From Symbiodinium natans (taxonomy: Eukaryota > Sar > Dinophyceae > Suessiales > Symbiodiniaceae): 30,581 bases of DNA. A program made the translations under genes and the position numbers. The DNA is taken from positions 1 to 30,581 of the forward strand of contig CAJNDS010001147.1 of assembly GCA_905221605.1 (NCBI GenBank), written 5' to 3'. Below the pieces are notes generated by a model. That model was not told the origin of the DNA and searched no databases. It saw nothing but the letters and a program-made list of their open reading frames with translations. How positions within the stretch are numbered: the stretch's first letter is position 1; every line of letters starts with the position of its first letter. Positions 18,530 through 30,581 of the stretch are shown one piece after another.

Positions 18530-21500
18530 CTAGTCACTCGGACCTTTGCAGCGCCAAGCGATGTAGAAGATGACTGCGTTCGTGGCGCTGGCGATGACCC
18601 CGCCAGGAATTTGAGCTTCTTGGACGAAAGGCCCGGCAAGCAGCACGAAGAAGAACACCACCAGGACCATCCTACACTCCCCTTAGAACCTCAATAAAAA
18701 TGAAATGTTTAATGCCCTCTTGGGATTTATATAAACAAACATGAAAAGCAATTCCCAAGGGGGGATATAGCAGCAAGACCCAAATCAGCAAGGTCTTGCC
18801 TCGGTCAGACAAGGAAGTTCATCTGGGGGGTTGCCGAAACTAAAGGTACCTTCTTAAGGGGCCCGTATCACAAGGGAATCCTGCTATTTTGGGGGTCTTT
18901 TCTTAGGGGTCCCCTATTTTCGCAAACCCCCAAAAAATTAGGCATGAGATCCTCTTGGGATCAAGCCAAGCGGGCTGCAGTACTCAAGCACTCCGGTCGG
19001 GGCGTCGGTGAGGTGCTCGCACGAGAACAGTATCAAGTGCATGATGTTCCTGGGGGGCCGGGGGCTCATCGCTTGGGGCGTTTGGGTTGGAATGTTCCCT
19101 CTTAAACTACCTGCCCTCAACAGGGATTCTAGTACCCCCTATGATAATCCCTAGTTAGCACATGTTAGTATAAGGGGCCGTGCTCAGAACTGGCAAGAGC
19201 CAGGCTGGGCAGTTCGGCCCTCGAATAACCCTTTAAAGGGGCTTCTTAAGGGGGGAGTAGATAATCAACCCCACCCCCCCCCAAAAAAAGGGGTGCTTTT
19301 TAAGGGGCTATAGGGCATAACCGCCTACAAAGGGCCTGTTAAAGGGGTTAGAGGGTGTCATGGCCTATAAGGGGTTCAAAGGGTTACAAGGTATCATCGC
19401 CTACAAAGGACCTTTGTAAGGGGTTAGAGGGTATAATCGCGTATAAAGGATTGTTTTAAGGGGTTAGAGGGTTTACTAGCCTGTAAACACGGCCCTGTTT
19501 AGGGGGTTATAGGGCTACAGCAGCGCATGCTGAAGAGTGCGCCGAGGTTCATACAGAAGAGAGGTGCCGCGACCACCAAGACCAGCAATGAGGCAACGGC
19601 CTCCTGAGCAGTCTGCCCCTGCCGAAACCTGCGCCATTGCTAACCCTAAACCCGAATATGGGCCCTTAAATGGGGATTTACCCCTTACAAACCTGCACCG
19701 TTGTTGGGGTACGATTTTTAAAAACACTGTCATTTTTGGTTCCTTATTGGGTAGGGTACTATTTAAAAACATGGCCACTTTGTGGTTCTGATTCCGTTTA
19801 AGAACTCAGAAACATGTAAGCTGATGTTCAACAATGGCCCAGAAACAGGTGCAGCCAGACATCCATCTCCTGGCCCCCCAAAAACAGGGCATGGTGCTGG
19901 CTTTCTTTCCGGGGGGGGGGGGTGGGTGGTCCTCTAGTATAGGGCCCTTCGTAATCCCCTAAACCCTAAACCCTAAACCCTAAACCCTAAACCCTAAACC
20001 CTAAACCCTAAACCCTAAACCCGAGCCCCTAAAGCCCACAGTCTCCCTACGAAGAATCGGGGTGGGGGTGGGGGGGTGGCCTTTGCCAAGCTGTAGCCCT
20101 GGGCAATTAACCGGCTTCGGGATGTTTAGGGTTTATAGGGTTTACAGGGTTTACAGGGTTTATAGGCTTTGAAGGGTTTACAGGGTTTACAGGGTTTATA
20201 GGGTTTGAAGGGTTTACAGGGTTTATAGGGTTGATAGGGTTTACAGGTTTAGGGTTTAGGGTTCTGCTTCTTTTTCCCGAGGCTCGGCTGAGATGATGGG
20301 CGTCATCGCCATCAGCCAATACGCGATGGGCAGCGTCAGGAAGAAGAAGGGCCTAGACCCAGGAATAAACAAGGGTGCCCTTTTTGGCTTTAAGGGGATT
20401 GCATAAGGGAACCCCAACCCCAAAGAAAATCGAAAACCTTAAGCCCTAAACCCTAAACCCTAAACCCTAAAGAGTAGGGTCCGAGGGACTCTGTGAGCTC
20501 ATCTGCGAGTGGGCCTCTGACGTAGTCCACGAATGCTTCCGGGCTGCGGTACCACTCGCGGATGCCTTCGTAGATGAACTCCTCGTCTGTTGGGACCTTG
20601 CAGTCCTTGGTAGCCCGGTAGCCCGGTAGCCCTAAACCCTAAACCCTAAACCCTCTTTGGGTTGGTCCTGGGTATAGGGGAACCCCAGCTTCCCAAAAAA
20701 GGGACATAGGGTACCACTGGCCTAACCAAGAGTCCACTTTGTCTAGGTCAAAAGTCCGGAGGCCGGCAATCAGCTGGCGCTTCTCGTGGCAAATTCTGCG
20801 AAGGCCGTGGAGAAGAACCTAGACTCCCCTTATAGAGCCTTAATGAAGATAATGCTTGTACCCTAAACCCTAAACCCTAAACCCTAAACCCTAAACCCTA
20901 AACCCTAAACCCTAAACCCTAAAGGTTTTAACAACAACAAAAAAATAAATTCCCAAGGGGGATGTAGGAACGAGGAAGGGGAGCAGGGAGCAGCAGGTCA
21001 TGCCCAGGGGCAGCCAGCTCATGTCGTAGGACCTGAGCGTCACCCAGCACTGAAGCCCTAGACCCTAACCGTCCCAACCCCCCGCCCCGAACAAAACAAA
21101 GGTGTGTATAAATAAATAAACAAATAAATAAAGAAATAGAAATATATATATATATATATATCTGTAAAAAAACTAAATATGTATATATATATATACAACA
21201 CACACACACAACACCCACAACCAATCCGCTTTTCAACCCCCGAGCTGTCAAATTTCTCGGCCCCCCCCCCCCCCCGGCCTCTCTCCCAGCAGTCGCACCT
21301 TGACATCCTCGAAAACGACCTTGGTGTTACCACTTTTGGGGGTTTCCGAAAATGGGGGGTGCTGGGATATGAACGGGGTGCCCCCCCTATTTTGGGAAGA
21401 ACCCATTTCTGTGGACGTCCCTTCCTATGCTCTCGTCTTCAGTTCTTGGGGTTGGGGTTCTGAAGTTGCTCCTCCAGTCTTAAAGGAACCCCCCCCCCCC

Positions 21501-24500
21501 CGGTCGCCCGGACTTCAACCTCTGTAAACGCCCCAGCCGCGAAGAAGTAGACTGCGAGGATCACGTAAAGCAAGCCCGTCTCCAGGAAGAGCGGCTTTAG
21601 GTGGATCCTCGTGGTCACTTGAGTCGGCTTCGGGGGTTCAGAGTTCAGGGGTTCAGGGCTTCAGGGGTTCAGGGGTTCTGGGCTTCAGGGTTCAGGGTGC
21701 GGGTTCAGGGTTCAGGGTTTTAAGTTTAGAGCAACCCTAAACCCTAAACCCTAAACCCTAGACCCTAAACCCTAAACCCTAAACCCTGGACACAAAAACT
21801 GGGAGAGTCCTTCCAGTGGGGTTCGCTTGGCGGAAGGCCGCCAGTTCGAAGACGCACCAAAGCCTGCCCGCCGGCGAAAAAAACCTCACAGCCTACAGGT
21901 GTAGTTAGGGTTTATGGTTTTAGGGCTTAGGGTTTAGGGTTTAGGCGATTCTGTTCATGGTATCTGAACAGGAGTCGTTCAGACCGGTGTGTCGAGGATA
22001 TGGATGTGGACGAGAGATGGCTATGGAATTCTTGGAAGTCATGAACGATACGAGCGATATGCAGTAGAGATATACATATTATTTGTAGATGCACTCAACA
22101 ATATCTACAAGGAATGGTATATACACAGACCCCGGAACGCCGGAACACAAACCCTAACCTCCCGATTCCAAACCCTGACCCCCCCCCCCGTGTGCAAGCC
22201 CTGAAATAAAAGCTACACTACAACCCGCAACAACCCAGAACCCCACATTTCCCAACCCCAAGAACACCAAGACTACTTTTAGCTGAAGAACCCCACAATA
22301 ATGAAAACATATATATATATATGTATACATAGTATTCTCTTCCTTGTAAGGGCAGCATAGGGATTAGCATGTAAATCCAAAACCACCCTAAACCCACAAC
22401 CTCCAGCTACAACTCCCAGGGGCGCGGAAGTCATGCGAACCCTCCGAACCCTAAATGCTGAACTTTGCCTGGCACCCTAAACCCTAAACCCTAAACCCTT
22501 AACCCCTAAACCTCAAAACCCTAAACCCTCAACCCCAAACCTCAAAACCCTATACCCTAAGCCTCAAACCCTAAAGCCAAAAACTCCAGTTTTGTGTCGG
22601 CCTCGAAAGATAAGGCGGGCTCCATAGGATCCTTGATACTTTGTTCTAGGCTGCCAAGGGTTTAGGGTTTAGGGTTTAGGCTTTAGGGTTCCAAGTATGA
22701 GCCCTTGATTTGGGTCCCTTGTTATATAACCCATATCTACACTGCATATGAGAAGGGCCCATGCCTCGGAATCCTTCTAAACAAGGGTTTTGGGTTTAGG
22801 GTTTAGGGTTTAGGGTTGAGGGTTTAGGGCCCATGGTTCCGTTCTTAGATTTGCGGCTTCCCGTCTTCCTCAGAATATTTCGCGGAATATGCATATACGA
22901 CATTCTATTCTACTATGAAATAATGTAGCAGAGTATAGCCTAATACAGTCATACCCTAAACCCTAAACCCTGAACCCTAAACCCTAAACCCTAAGCCCTA
23001 AGCCCTAAGCCCTAAGCCCGAAGCCCGAAGCCCTAAGCCCTAAACCCTGACCCCCCCCCCCCCCCCCCAACCCACATCCACACACAGCCAGGATGCCGCA
23101 GCTCCGATGAGGCAGCCAGGAACCCGCCAAGACCATAGATTCCCTTCCTTTCTTTTTTCTTTAGGTTTAGGGCTTAGGGCTTTGGGCTTCGGGCTTAGGG
23201 TTTAGGGCTACTTGGAGGTTCATGGGTAGTTATAAGTGGGGTTTCAAGTAGGGTAAACTTGAATTATGACTAGTTCTAACCTATTTAGGGCACTTAAAAC
23301 TCTTCGTATAACTACCCATGAACCTGCAAGTAGGCTTTCCAGGTGGTTTCGGGTCACTTGGAAACGGATGACTGTAGGGTTGGGGATTTAGGGTCTATGG
23401 TCTAGGGTTTAGGGGGTTTTTGGTCAAAGGGGACGGCTTTAAGGGGCCCTTAGGGCAACGGAGGGATTCCTAAGTCCAGGCCGCGAGAAATTTTGGACCC
23501 TCTCCAAGAACCGAAGCCTACCTAAGCCCTCACCGTTTGGGATTTGTCGTTTGGGGTTGGAGTTGAAGGTTGAAGGTTTTAGGTTGAGGGTTCAGGCTCC
23601 GACTATTGCAAAACCCTTCATCAACATGCACACATGTCGTGATCGCCCCCGTCAAAAACCCTCTGGGGCTTCGCGCAACGGAACCCCTAAACCCTAGTCC
23701 CTAAACCCTGAATCCTAAACCCTGAACCCTAAACCCTGAACCCTAAATAAACCCTGAACCCTAAACCCTGATACTTGAACCCCCAATCATCTCCAGCTCA
23801 GCATCTGCATCAAGTCCGGATCGGCCTTTCATACGATGGAAGCCCCACGGAGGCCCAGGCCCTAGGCCCCTCACGGGTGTTTAGGGGTATGGGGGGTGCT
23901 ACTTGCCATCTCACCGTTTATTCCAACGTCTTAAACATACAAACTGCTCCAGCTACCCATGTCCCAAGTCCGCACTTTGGCCCTTCCCAAGCCCGACGGT
24001 ATGGAGCAGTTGTGTTTGAACCTTGAAGCAGGTATGCAGGGTGCCTGGTTGATGGAAACCACGTCGAAGAAGCACCTGGTGAACGCAGGATACCCATTCT
24101 CAGGCGGCACCCTTTAAACCAGGGATCCCAAAAAGGGACCCTCATTTAGAGAACTACCGTTTTTCTACCACCGCATAGGAATCCCCAAAGGGTACTAGTT
24201 TCGGAATCCCAAGTTTGAGTGTACTATACATGTTTAGCAACTTCTGTCATCGTGGATGTCCATCTTGGATGGCCTAAAACCCCTTCGAAAAGATTCCTAA
24301 GCATGATCATCTGAAACCCAATCAAGAAAAGTATGAAGTATCCCTAAACCCTAACCCCATGTAAGGGCCTAGCATAGTGAGGGGCCTTGAAAAGTAGAAT
24401 AGGGCTTTGGGAGTTATGATCGTATCATGATATAGGGGCCATAAAGGAATACTGTTAGTAATTCCGACCCCTATATTACCTAACCCTAAACCCTAAACCC

Positions 24501-24936
24501 TAAACCCCTAAACCCCTAAACCCTAAACCCTAAACCCTTTCTCTAAGGGCCCTCGAGCTCGGAAACGACTGGAGCCCAGCCGCATCTCACCGCCTCCGCA
24601 TCTCCAGGGCAGGTAAGGAGACACGAAGAGGCCGACCGTGGACCCCAGGAAGCCGCCAATCCTCGGATTTCTTGGGAGAGCCCTAAACCCTAAACCCTAA
24701 ACCCTAAACCCTAACCCTAAACCCTAACCCTAAACCCTAAACCCTAAACCCTAAACCCTAAACCCTAAACCCTAAACCCTAAACCCTAAACCCTAAACCC
24801 TAAACCCCCGGATTGTTTGAAGCTCTGGGGGAAGCGTTCTAGTCATGACGCTCTTTCCAAGCTGGAGATAGATATCCCGCTTGTGATTCTCAAAGACTGG
24901 CTCGATCATAGCAGGGGATGATGGAATGAGGTACTC
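18530..24936 (-). CDS. Multi-exon polytopic membrane protein with TIR-like segment
   Basis: Exons in transcription order, all minus: ~24809-24936, 24605-24661, 24022-24075, 23097-23147, 22602-22631, 21810-21863, 21520-21607, 20972-21049, 20738-20818, 20490-20605, 20284-20352, ~19527-19628, ~18963-19049, 18530-18671 (ends CKGPSD-stop). Frames join in phase, giving roughly 380 residues. An early membrane helix (GGFLGSTVGLFVSPYLP) is followed by CFFDVVSINQ, GIYGLGGFLAASSELR, ILWSPPYLSR and LWCVFELAAF; the last two resemble the S-Y-WC-EL box of TIR domains. Then come helices (LLYVILAVYFFAAGAF, WLPLGMTCCSLLPFL), a cytosolic-type loop (RTFDLDK, EEFIYEGIREWY, AFVDYVRGPL), and four more helices to the C-terminus. 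From memory, similar uncharacterised proteins are common in dinoflagellates. The N-terminus is unresolved. Donors at 19527 and 18963 are guesses. Function unknown; signalling is speculative. Confidence 0.7.
19300..19515. repeat. Diverged ~40-bp tandem repeat
   Basis: The core AAGGGGTTAGAGGGT recurs with variants at 19304, 19344, 19420, 19460 and 19503, with a weaker one at 19371. Between cores are GCCTACAAAGG-like spacers. It lies in the intron before the NIMHLIL exon of the minus-strand gene. Confidence 0.7.
19958..20023. repeat. CCCTAAA array in membrane-gene intron
   Basis: About nine CCCTAAA heptamers on the plus strand, in the intron between the exons at 20284-20352 and about 19628. Confidence 0.95.
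20126..20262. repeat. 9-bp minisatellite (GGGTTTATA / GGGTTTACA)
   Basis: Variants GGGTTTATA, GGGTTTACA and GGGTTTGAA alternate over about 15 units, just downstream (minus sense) of the LMAMTPIISAE exon. It is the same family as 13096-13340. Confidence 0.9.
20859..20923. repeat. CCCTAAA array in membrane-gene intron
   Basis: About nine CCCTAAA heptamers, between the exons at 20972-21049 and 20738-20818. Confidence 0.95.
21101..21215. repeat. AAATA, TA and CA simple repeats
   Basis: AAATA-rich sequence (about 21108-21140), then TATATA runs and an ACACAC run up to 21215. They lie in an intron of the minus-strand gene. A poly-C run follows at 21262-21275. Confidence 0.9.
21733..21788. repeat. 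CCCTAAA array in membrane-gene intron
   Basis: About eight CCCTAAA heptamers (one CCCTAGA) lie just after the 21810-21863 exon in transcription order. Degenerate TTCAGGG-type repeats (21641-21720) continue the same intron. Confidence 0.9.
22473..22575. repeat. Degenerate CCCTAAA tract in membrane-gene intron
   Basis: CCCTAAA, CCTCAAA and CCCCAAA variants, after the 30-base exon 22602-22631 in transcription order. TTTAGGG in the opposite orientation occurs at 22649-22690 and 22793-22830, on the other side of that exon. Confidence 0.9.
22953..23050. repeat. CCCTAAA / CCCTAAG / CCCGAAG tract leading into poly-C
   Basis: Heptamers drift from CCCTAAA to CCCTAAG and CCCGAAG, then an 18-base C run (23051-23068) begins the right long-repeat copy. 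This is the only view of what lies before base 1 of the left copy, if the unit is tandem. Confidence 0.9.
23208..23333. repeat. Foldback element, copy 5 (long-repeat twin of copy 1)
   Basis: Same sequence as 155-280. Here it is seen to lie inside an intron of the membrane gene, between the CFFDVV exon (24022-24075) and the KGIYG exon (23097-23147). Confidence 0.75.
24401..24477. repeat. Dispersed ~77-bp repeat, long-repeat twin
   Basis: Same as 1348-1424, inside the intron between the exons at 24605-24661 and 24022-24075. Confidence 0.55.
24679..24808. repeat. Long CCCTAAA array, right copy
   Basis: Same as 1626-1755. It fills the intron between the LPPELQ exon and the IGGFLG exon almost completely. 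Confidence 0.95.
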
Positions 24937-25219
24937 TATGTAGTAGGTGTGGGGTTTAGGGCTTAGGGTTTAGGGTTTAGGGTTTAGGGTTGAGGGTTTG
25001 GGGTTTTAAAGGGTACATATAGGGACCTAATTCTCTCATTCCCTACTAAGAACCAGGGGGAAGATGAATGCTTGACCCTGATGCTCAGGGACTTTGGGGG
25101 GGGGTTCGGGTTTGGGGCTCAGGGCTTATGTAGTCTTAAGGGGTATATATAGGGTACCAGAATCCCTTAAAGGGTCTTCTTAGGCCCTATATAATCCCTG
25201 AAGGTTTGGGGCTTCTAGG

Positions 25220-25536
25220 TACTGGAGCTTCTCGACTTGCTGAACGAAACGCCAAGGAAGGAGGGCGCCGGCTGGCGTGGCTTTGGGGGCCTGGAATTGC
25301 TGACTTCCTGCCCTATCAGGAGTCTAGGGTTTAGTTTGGTTTTAGGGCCAAAAGTTTAGGGTTTAGGGTTTAGGGTTGAGGGTTGAGGGTTGAGGGTTTA
25401 GGGTTGAGGGTTTAGGGTCTAGGGTTCAGGGTCTAGGGTTTCGGGTTTGAAACCCTGAGCCCTGTTGCTTGCCAAAGCGCCGCATCGAGAGCCCGCGCTG
25501 GCGGCTCCACCACTCGGGCAAAGCGCCCGACAGCTC
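25220..25536 (-). CDS. Possible 5' exons of the membrane gene
   Basis: Two GC-richer islands between TTTAGGG tracts have AG|G starts on the minus strand. One begins at 25536 and reads ELSGALPEWW...MRRFGKQQ to about 25462. The other begins at 25307 and reads EVSNSRPPKPRQPAPSFLG to about 25220. They lie upstream of the first confident exon (24936), and a hydrophilic Ser/Pro/Arg-rich N-terminus is plausible. The phases could not be joined with certainty, so this is tentative. Confidence 0.3.
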
Positions 25537-25938
25537 CTGCTCTGACAGGGTTCTTAAGGGAGGAGTATTAGGGTTTAGGGTTTAGGGTTTCGGGTTTAGG
25601 GTGAGTGGTATGTAACCCAAGGTTCCCTAATACTCCCCAATACTCCCTAAGCCCCCCTACGCTTTCCTCAGGTTCTCTAGGTACCTACATGAACCGCCCG
25701 GCTCACTTTGTGGGGGGTTTTCTCCCTCTGAAAAATATTCTGTTGCGGGATCTGGCCTTTTCGAGCGCTCGCAGGCGGTTTGCCAAGGACTCCGAGCGAG
25801 TCGGGCCCACCCCCCCAACGCCAAACCTGGGTTCCAGAACCTTCGCGCGTCTCTATATAGCTCGCCGTTCGCTTTAGGAGCTCAAACGCACACATGTAAA
25901 CCACGAGCACGGTCGGAAAGCAAGAGGGCACACGCGAA

Positions 25939-27115
<1,177 letters not shown>

Positions 27116-27865
27116 AATGAAATCGTGCATGACTTGAACGAGGCTGTTTTGGCGGGCTTTCCTGCAGAAAGCATTCACACATTGCCTTGCGCTACGACTA
27201 TCCAGGGGGGCACGCGGGAGGACTATGCGACCTATCCGGTTGATTATCTGAATTCTCTGGACTTGCCTGGCCTGCCACCGGCAGCGCTGCGACTTTGCCG
27301 CGGAGCTATCGTGGTTTTGCTGCGGAACGTCGACTACGAGGGAGGGCTTTGTAACGGTACACGCGCTCTGATTATAGTATCTCTCCGCGCGTCCTTGATG
27401 TGCTCTTGCTGAGTGGCCGCTGTGCCGGGCAGCGTACGTTTCTGCCGCGGATCCCAATGAGCCCTTCTGATTATGTGCTCCCGGTCAAATTGGTACGGCG
27501 GCAGTTTCCGGTGCGATTGGCCTGGATTATGACTATCAACCGTGCTCAGGGCCAGACTTTGCAGCGCCAGCGCCTCGGATTCTCCGTGTGTTGCTGACTG
27601 CTGCCGACCTGAGCCTAGGCATGTTTGCTTTGCTCGAGCTTAGCCACGACCAATTGTCGAATGTTTAGGTGCTGGCCTCTTCCTTCCGAATCTCGTCTTC
27701 GCTCATGGGCAGCTCTACGTGGCGCTGTCTCGGGTTGGCCCCAGCGCGCGACTGCGCGTGCTGCTGGAAGCTTCTGATGTTCAGGGTGTGACCGCGGACG
27801 CTTCCATTTACACGCCTAACATTGTGTACCGAGAAGTCTTGCAGCCTGCACCGGCTCGGGCATGA
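27116..27865 (+). pseudogene. C-terminal remnant of a PIF1/Helitron-type DNA helicase, copy 2
   Basis: Base-for-base counterpart of 4051-4800 as far as I could compare, with the same frameshift and the same interrupting segment before LPNLVFAHGQLYVALSRV. The shared lesions show that both descend from an already broken copy. Confidence 0.85.
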
Positions 27866-28098
27866 ATATTGCTTGCGTTTGCTTGACAGCAAAATAGGGC
27901 ATTCCTGCGTGCAAATCAGACTTTGCGCGCTGTGTGGGCTAGCTAGACGGCTCTGAGGCTCGTTTCTGGCCGGCTCGGACTCCAGCCTTGCAGGCCGCGC
28001 TCTCAGTTCTGCGTGAGCTTCTTGGTAGTGCGCGCGTGACTGTTCGCTGCCGACCGCATGATTGTCCTTGCACTTTGACAGATTCGTAGGCGTATGTG

Positions 28099-28128
28099 CC
28101 GTCGATGGAATCGACGGGTCCCCTCTAG
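28099..28128 (+). mobile_element. Helitron-like 3' terminus, copy 2
   Basis: The same 8-bp stem (CCGTCGAT/ATCGACGG) and CTAG (28125-28128) followed by T, again at the exact step into AT-rich DNA. Confidence 0.55.
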
Positions 28129-30581
28129 TTGTTTCTTAGAATCAAATTTACCGAATATTGGAATTAATAGTGAAATGTATAGATGAGATACACGATAATT
28201 TTTTACTATTAATTAGGTTGAATGATTTCTTTCTTTAAAAATATTGGTTATAAATTAGGATCGCACATCGAAGATAAAATTATTCGAATGAGAATGAAAT
28301 ATCGTATATAGAGAATATAGAACCTCGACAAAGAAATTCATTCCTTTTTGTTCTATATATTCTCAAGAGAAAATAAGTTTATTATAATTCTGAATTAAGA
28401 GGGTATATGGAGCAAATCTAGATTCGAAGATAAAGATGAGATTCTAAAATCTGATTATAAATTATTGAATAGGTTTTTATTATTTATTTAATAAATGAAA
28501 TCTTAGTTTCGGTATTTCATATTAGCCTTGTGGTCTATAATGTTTGCCATATGGGGGCAAACATTAATTAAAGAAATACATCGTCACGAAGTCTTGGATG
28601 ATTATTTCATTATTCTAGATTTATTTATGAAATTACGAGTGGTATTTTTATTTAAATCGAGGATAATAAGGATTTTTTGCTGGAATACGATATGTGCGTC
28701 CAAAAGCGTTAATTGAACAAAAGAAGATCCGAATTCAGATATCATTGAATTACGATATTCAATCCGAGAGATTTCTGCTCTCTTGGTTTCTACTCCCGCA
28801 TGCTCCAATTAATCCGATTTCATGGTTCGATTTAAGATCGAAAAAGAGAGAGGAGACTTACGCTCCGATTATAATATAAAAGAGAATACCGGATGGCAGA
28901 AGAAAACAAAAGGATCCAAGAACAAGCGATCAAAGGATATTCTCTGATAGGAATTAAGGAAGTCCGGATGAGGTTTACCAAATGATTCCCTCTTCGCATA
29001 ATTGAGGCCTTATATTTGACGAATATCGATCTTATATGACGTTACAATAAGAAGGTCATTTTCGATTGGATTTGATATCGAAATATATCTGACCTATGAT
29101 ATTGGATATTTTCATATTCCTATTATATGGCATTGAAAAATGAAATCATTTCCCTATCGTATCCTCCTATTACCTCAAAAATGAATGATTGGAAATCCAT
29201 ATTCTGCCCCATACATTGCCATGTAATATCTTGTGATGAACGTTCGAATTCTGTAGACGCCCTCGCCATGGCGGCTGCGTACTCAGCTACCTTTATGGAC
29301 GCCGATATTCGATATTATTCATGGAGATATTATGATATAATCAAGTACCGAATTCGGATGATTTCGTCAAGTGCTCTAGATGAGGAGGATCATAGATAAT
29401 AAGAATATCTCCAATGACCATTATCGTGGGATATCGGATGATAATCCCGAGACCTCCAATTAGGATCTCGAATCGATTTGTTATGATAAAGGATAATTAC
29501 AATTATGATATATATATTGAATAATTTAATATGATATCTTTCCCATATTCATATTAAGGCATGATATCATTCTCCTATGGAAGAAAAGATATCCATTATC
29601 TTCTTGGAATATTATCATATCTAATCGTAATGGAATAGAATCTGAAATTGTAATATTAGATAAGAAGGAATCCTCCCTCCTTGATGGAATCGAGACAATC
29701 CAATCCCACGATATCGGGTCCCGTGGCGTATAAATGAATACGATCGGCAGGATTTATCATCGATAAGATTGATCGGTCAAATCAATTTATTATCTCAATG
29801 GGAGATGAGATGATTTCGGATATTCATCATATTCCAGATCGAAGAAAAATTTGGAAATGAATATCTAATGATAAATTCTATAATAGGATCTCTTTGAATA
29901 TTGAAAAATGAATTTCATCAAATATGAATATAATTATATCCATGATTATCAAATAGATAATCTATTCAATAATTCATGATCTGATTCGAATCTCGCCTTC
30001 GAATTTAATTCGGATTGACGATGATTTTTTCTGAGAATATATATAATGAAAATGGAGAATTTCTTTATCGAGATTCTATATTCTCTAATTACGATTTTTT
30101 ATTCTTGTTTCAAAGATTTCGTCCTCGATAGAAAATTTGATTTATATAATCAATATTTAGTTTCTTCATTTCATTCTCTTCTTTTGTTTGCTTCTAAATT
30201 ATATTATGAACCCCCTAAGAATTATATGGGAGAAAGGGATGCATTAATTGGTCTTTTCCATCGGCGAAGCGAACGACCGGGAAAATAAGGGAGAAAGAAA
30301 TATGAATATTATAGATAAAATGTCAATTAAAATATGGGTTTCTTTGCGAAGAGAATTCCATTACAAATTTAATTGGATTTCTGATTCTTCGTTCATGAAT
30401 TAATTCATTTGCGAGGAATTGAAATATTATTATGATTAATGAAGATGATATATGAATCATTTCAAGAAATATCCAAGAATATTATGAATTAAAATATAAA
30501 TGAAAGAAATGAATTCCTGAATCATATTGTTGCTATAACATTACAATGAACGAATGCTTCGTAAGGAATATCCAGAACTCC
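28129..30581. other. AT-rich island, right copy (cut by window end)
   Basis: Matches 5064-7564 apart from a few substitutions (28786, 29646) and the loss of 48 bases after 29944. The short open frames of the left copy are preserved except for these changes. No gene was recognised. Confidence 0.8.

Noticed and set aside
21989-22204. 71-codon plus-strand open frame
   Set aside because: No motif; it lies in an intron of the minus-strand membrane gene and ends in degenerate CCCTAA sequence.

Overview
The window looks like nuclear DNA of a dinoflagellate (Symbiodiniaceae-like, or a close relative). Four things support this. Interspersed TTTAGGG/CCCTAAA telomere-type repeats occur throughout. The genes are split into many small exons. 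Intron 5' ends start GA, GC or GT, and 3' ends mostly read AG|G, a pattern known from dinoflagellate genomes. The protein content also fits: secreted PAN/Apple-type cysteine domains, a polytopic membrane protein with a TIR-like segment, and PIF1-like helicase remnants. The taxon is an inference. No rRNA, tRNA or CRISPR was seen.

Layout. Bases 1-7564 are repeated almost exactly at 23054-30581. The window is therefore one ~23.05-kb unit plus the first third of another copy. This could be a tandem array, a circular molecule or contig with overlapping ends, or an assembly of two haplotypes. The copies differ by SNPs, a 48-bp indel (6880-6927 present on the left only) and many microsatellite length changes, so the right copy is not a plain read-through of the left one.

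Within the unit, 1-1.9 kb holds minus-strand exons of the membrane-protein gene (complete set on the right, about 25-18.5 kb). From 2.9 to 4.05 kb there is an extreme low-complexity block of CTA/ATT triplets and G-runs. A frameshifted plus-strand C-terminal piece of a PIF1/Helitron-type helicase follows (4.05-4.8 kb). At 5034-5063 a hairpin plus CTAG looks like a Helitron 3' terminus, and GC content falls abruptly just after it. From 5.06 to 9.69 kb there is an AT-rich island of unknown origin. Two tandem copies of a four-exon secreted Apple-domain gene follow on the minus strand (9977-12752 and 15302-17668), separated by a repeat-rich spacer. From 18.5 to 24.9 kb on the minus strand lies a gene of at least fourteen exons encoding a TIR-like segment followed by several membrane helices. 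Its introns are packed with TTTAGGG-type repeats.

How the genes relate: the two Apple genes are recent duplicates. They encode secreted proteins of about 460 residues with four six-cysteine domains joined by Thr/Pro-rich linkers, which suggests extracellular binding or adhesion. The TIR-like membrane gene is separate; a signalling role is only a guess. Gene models were built by hand from reading frame, splice phase and motif continuity, and have not been tested against transcripts.
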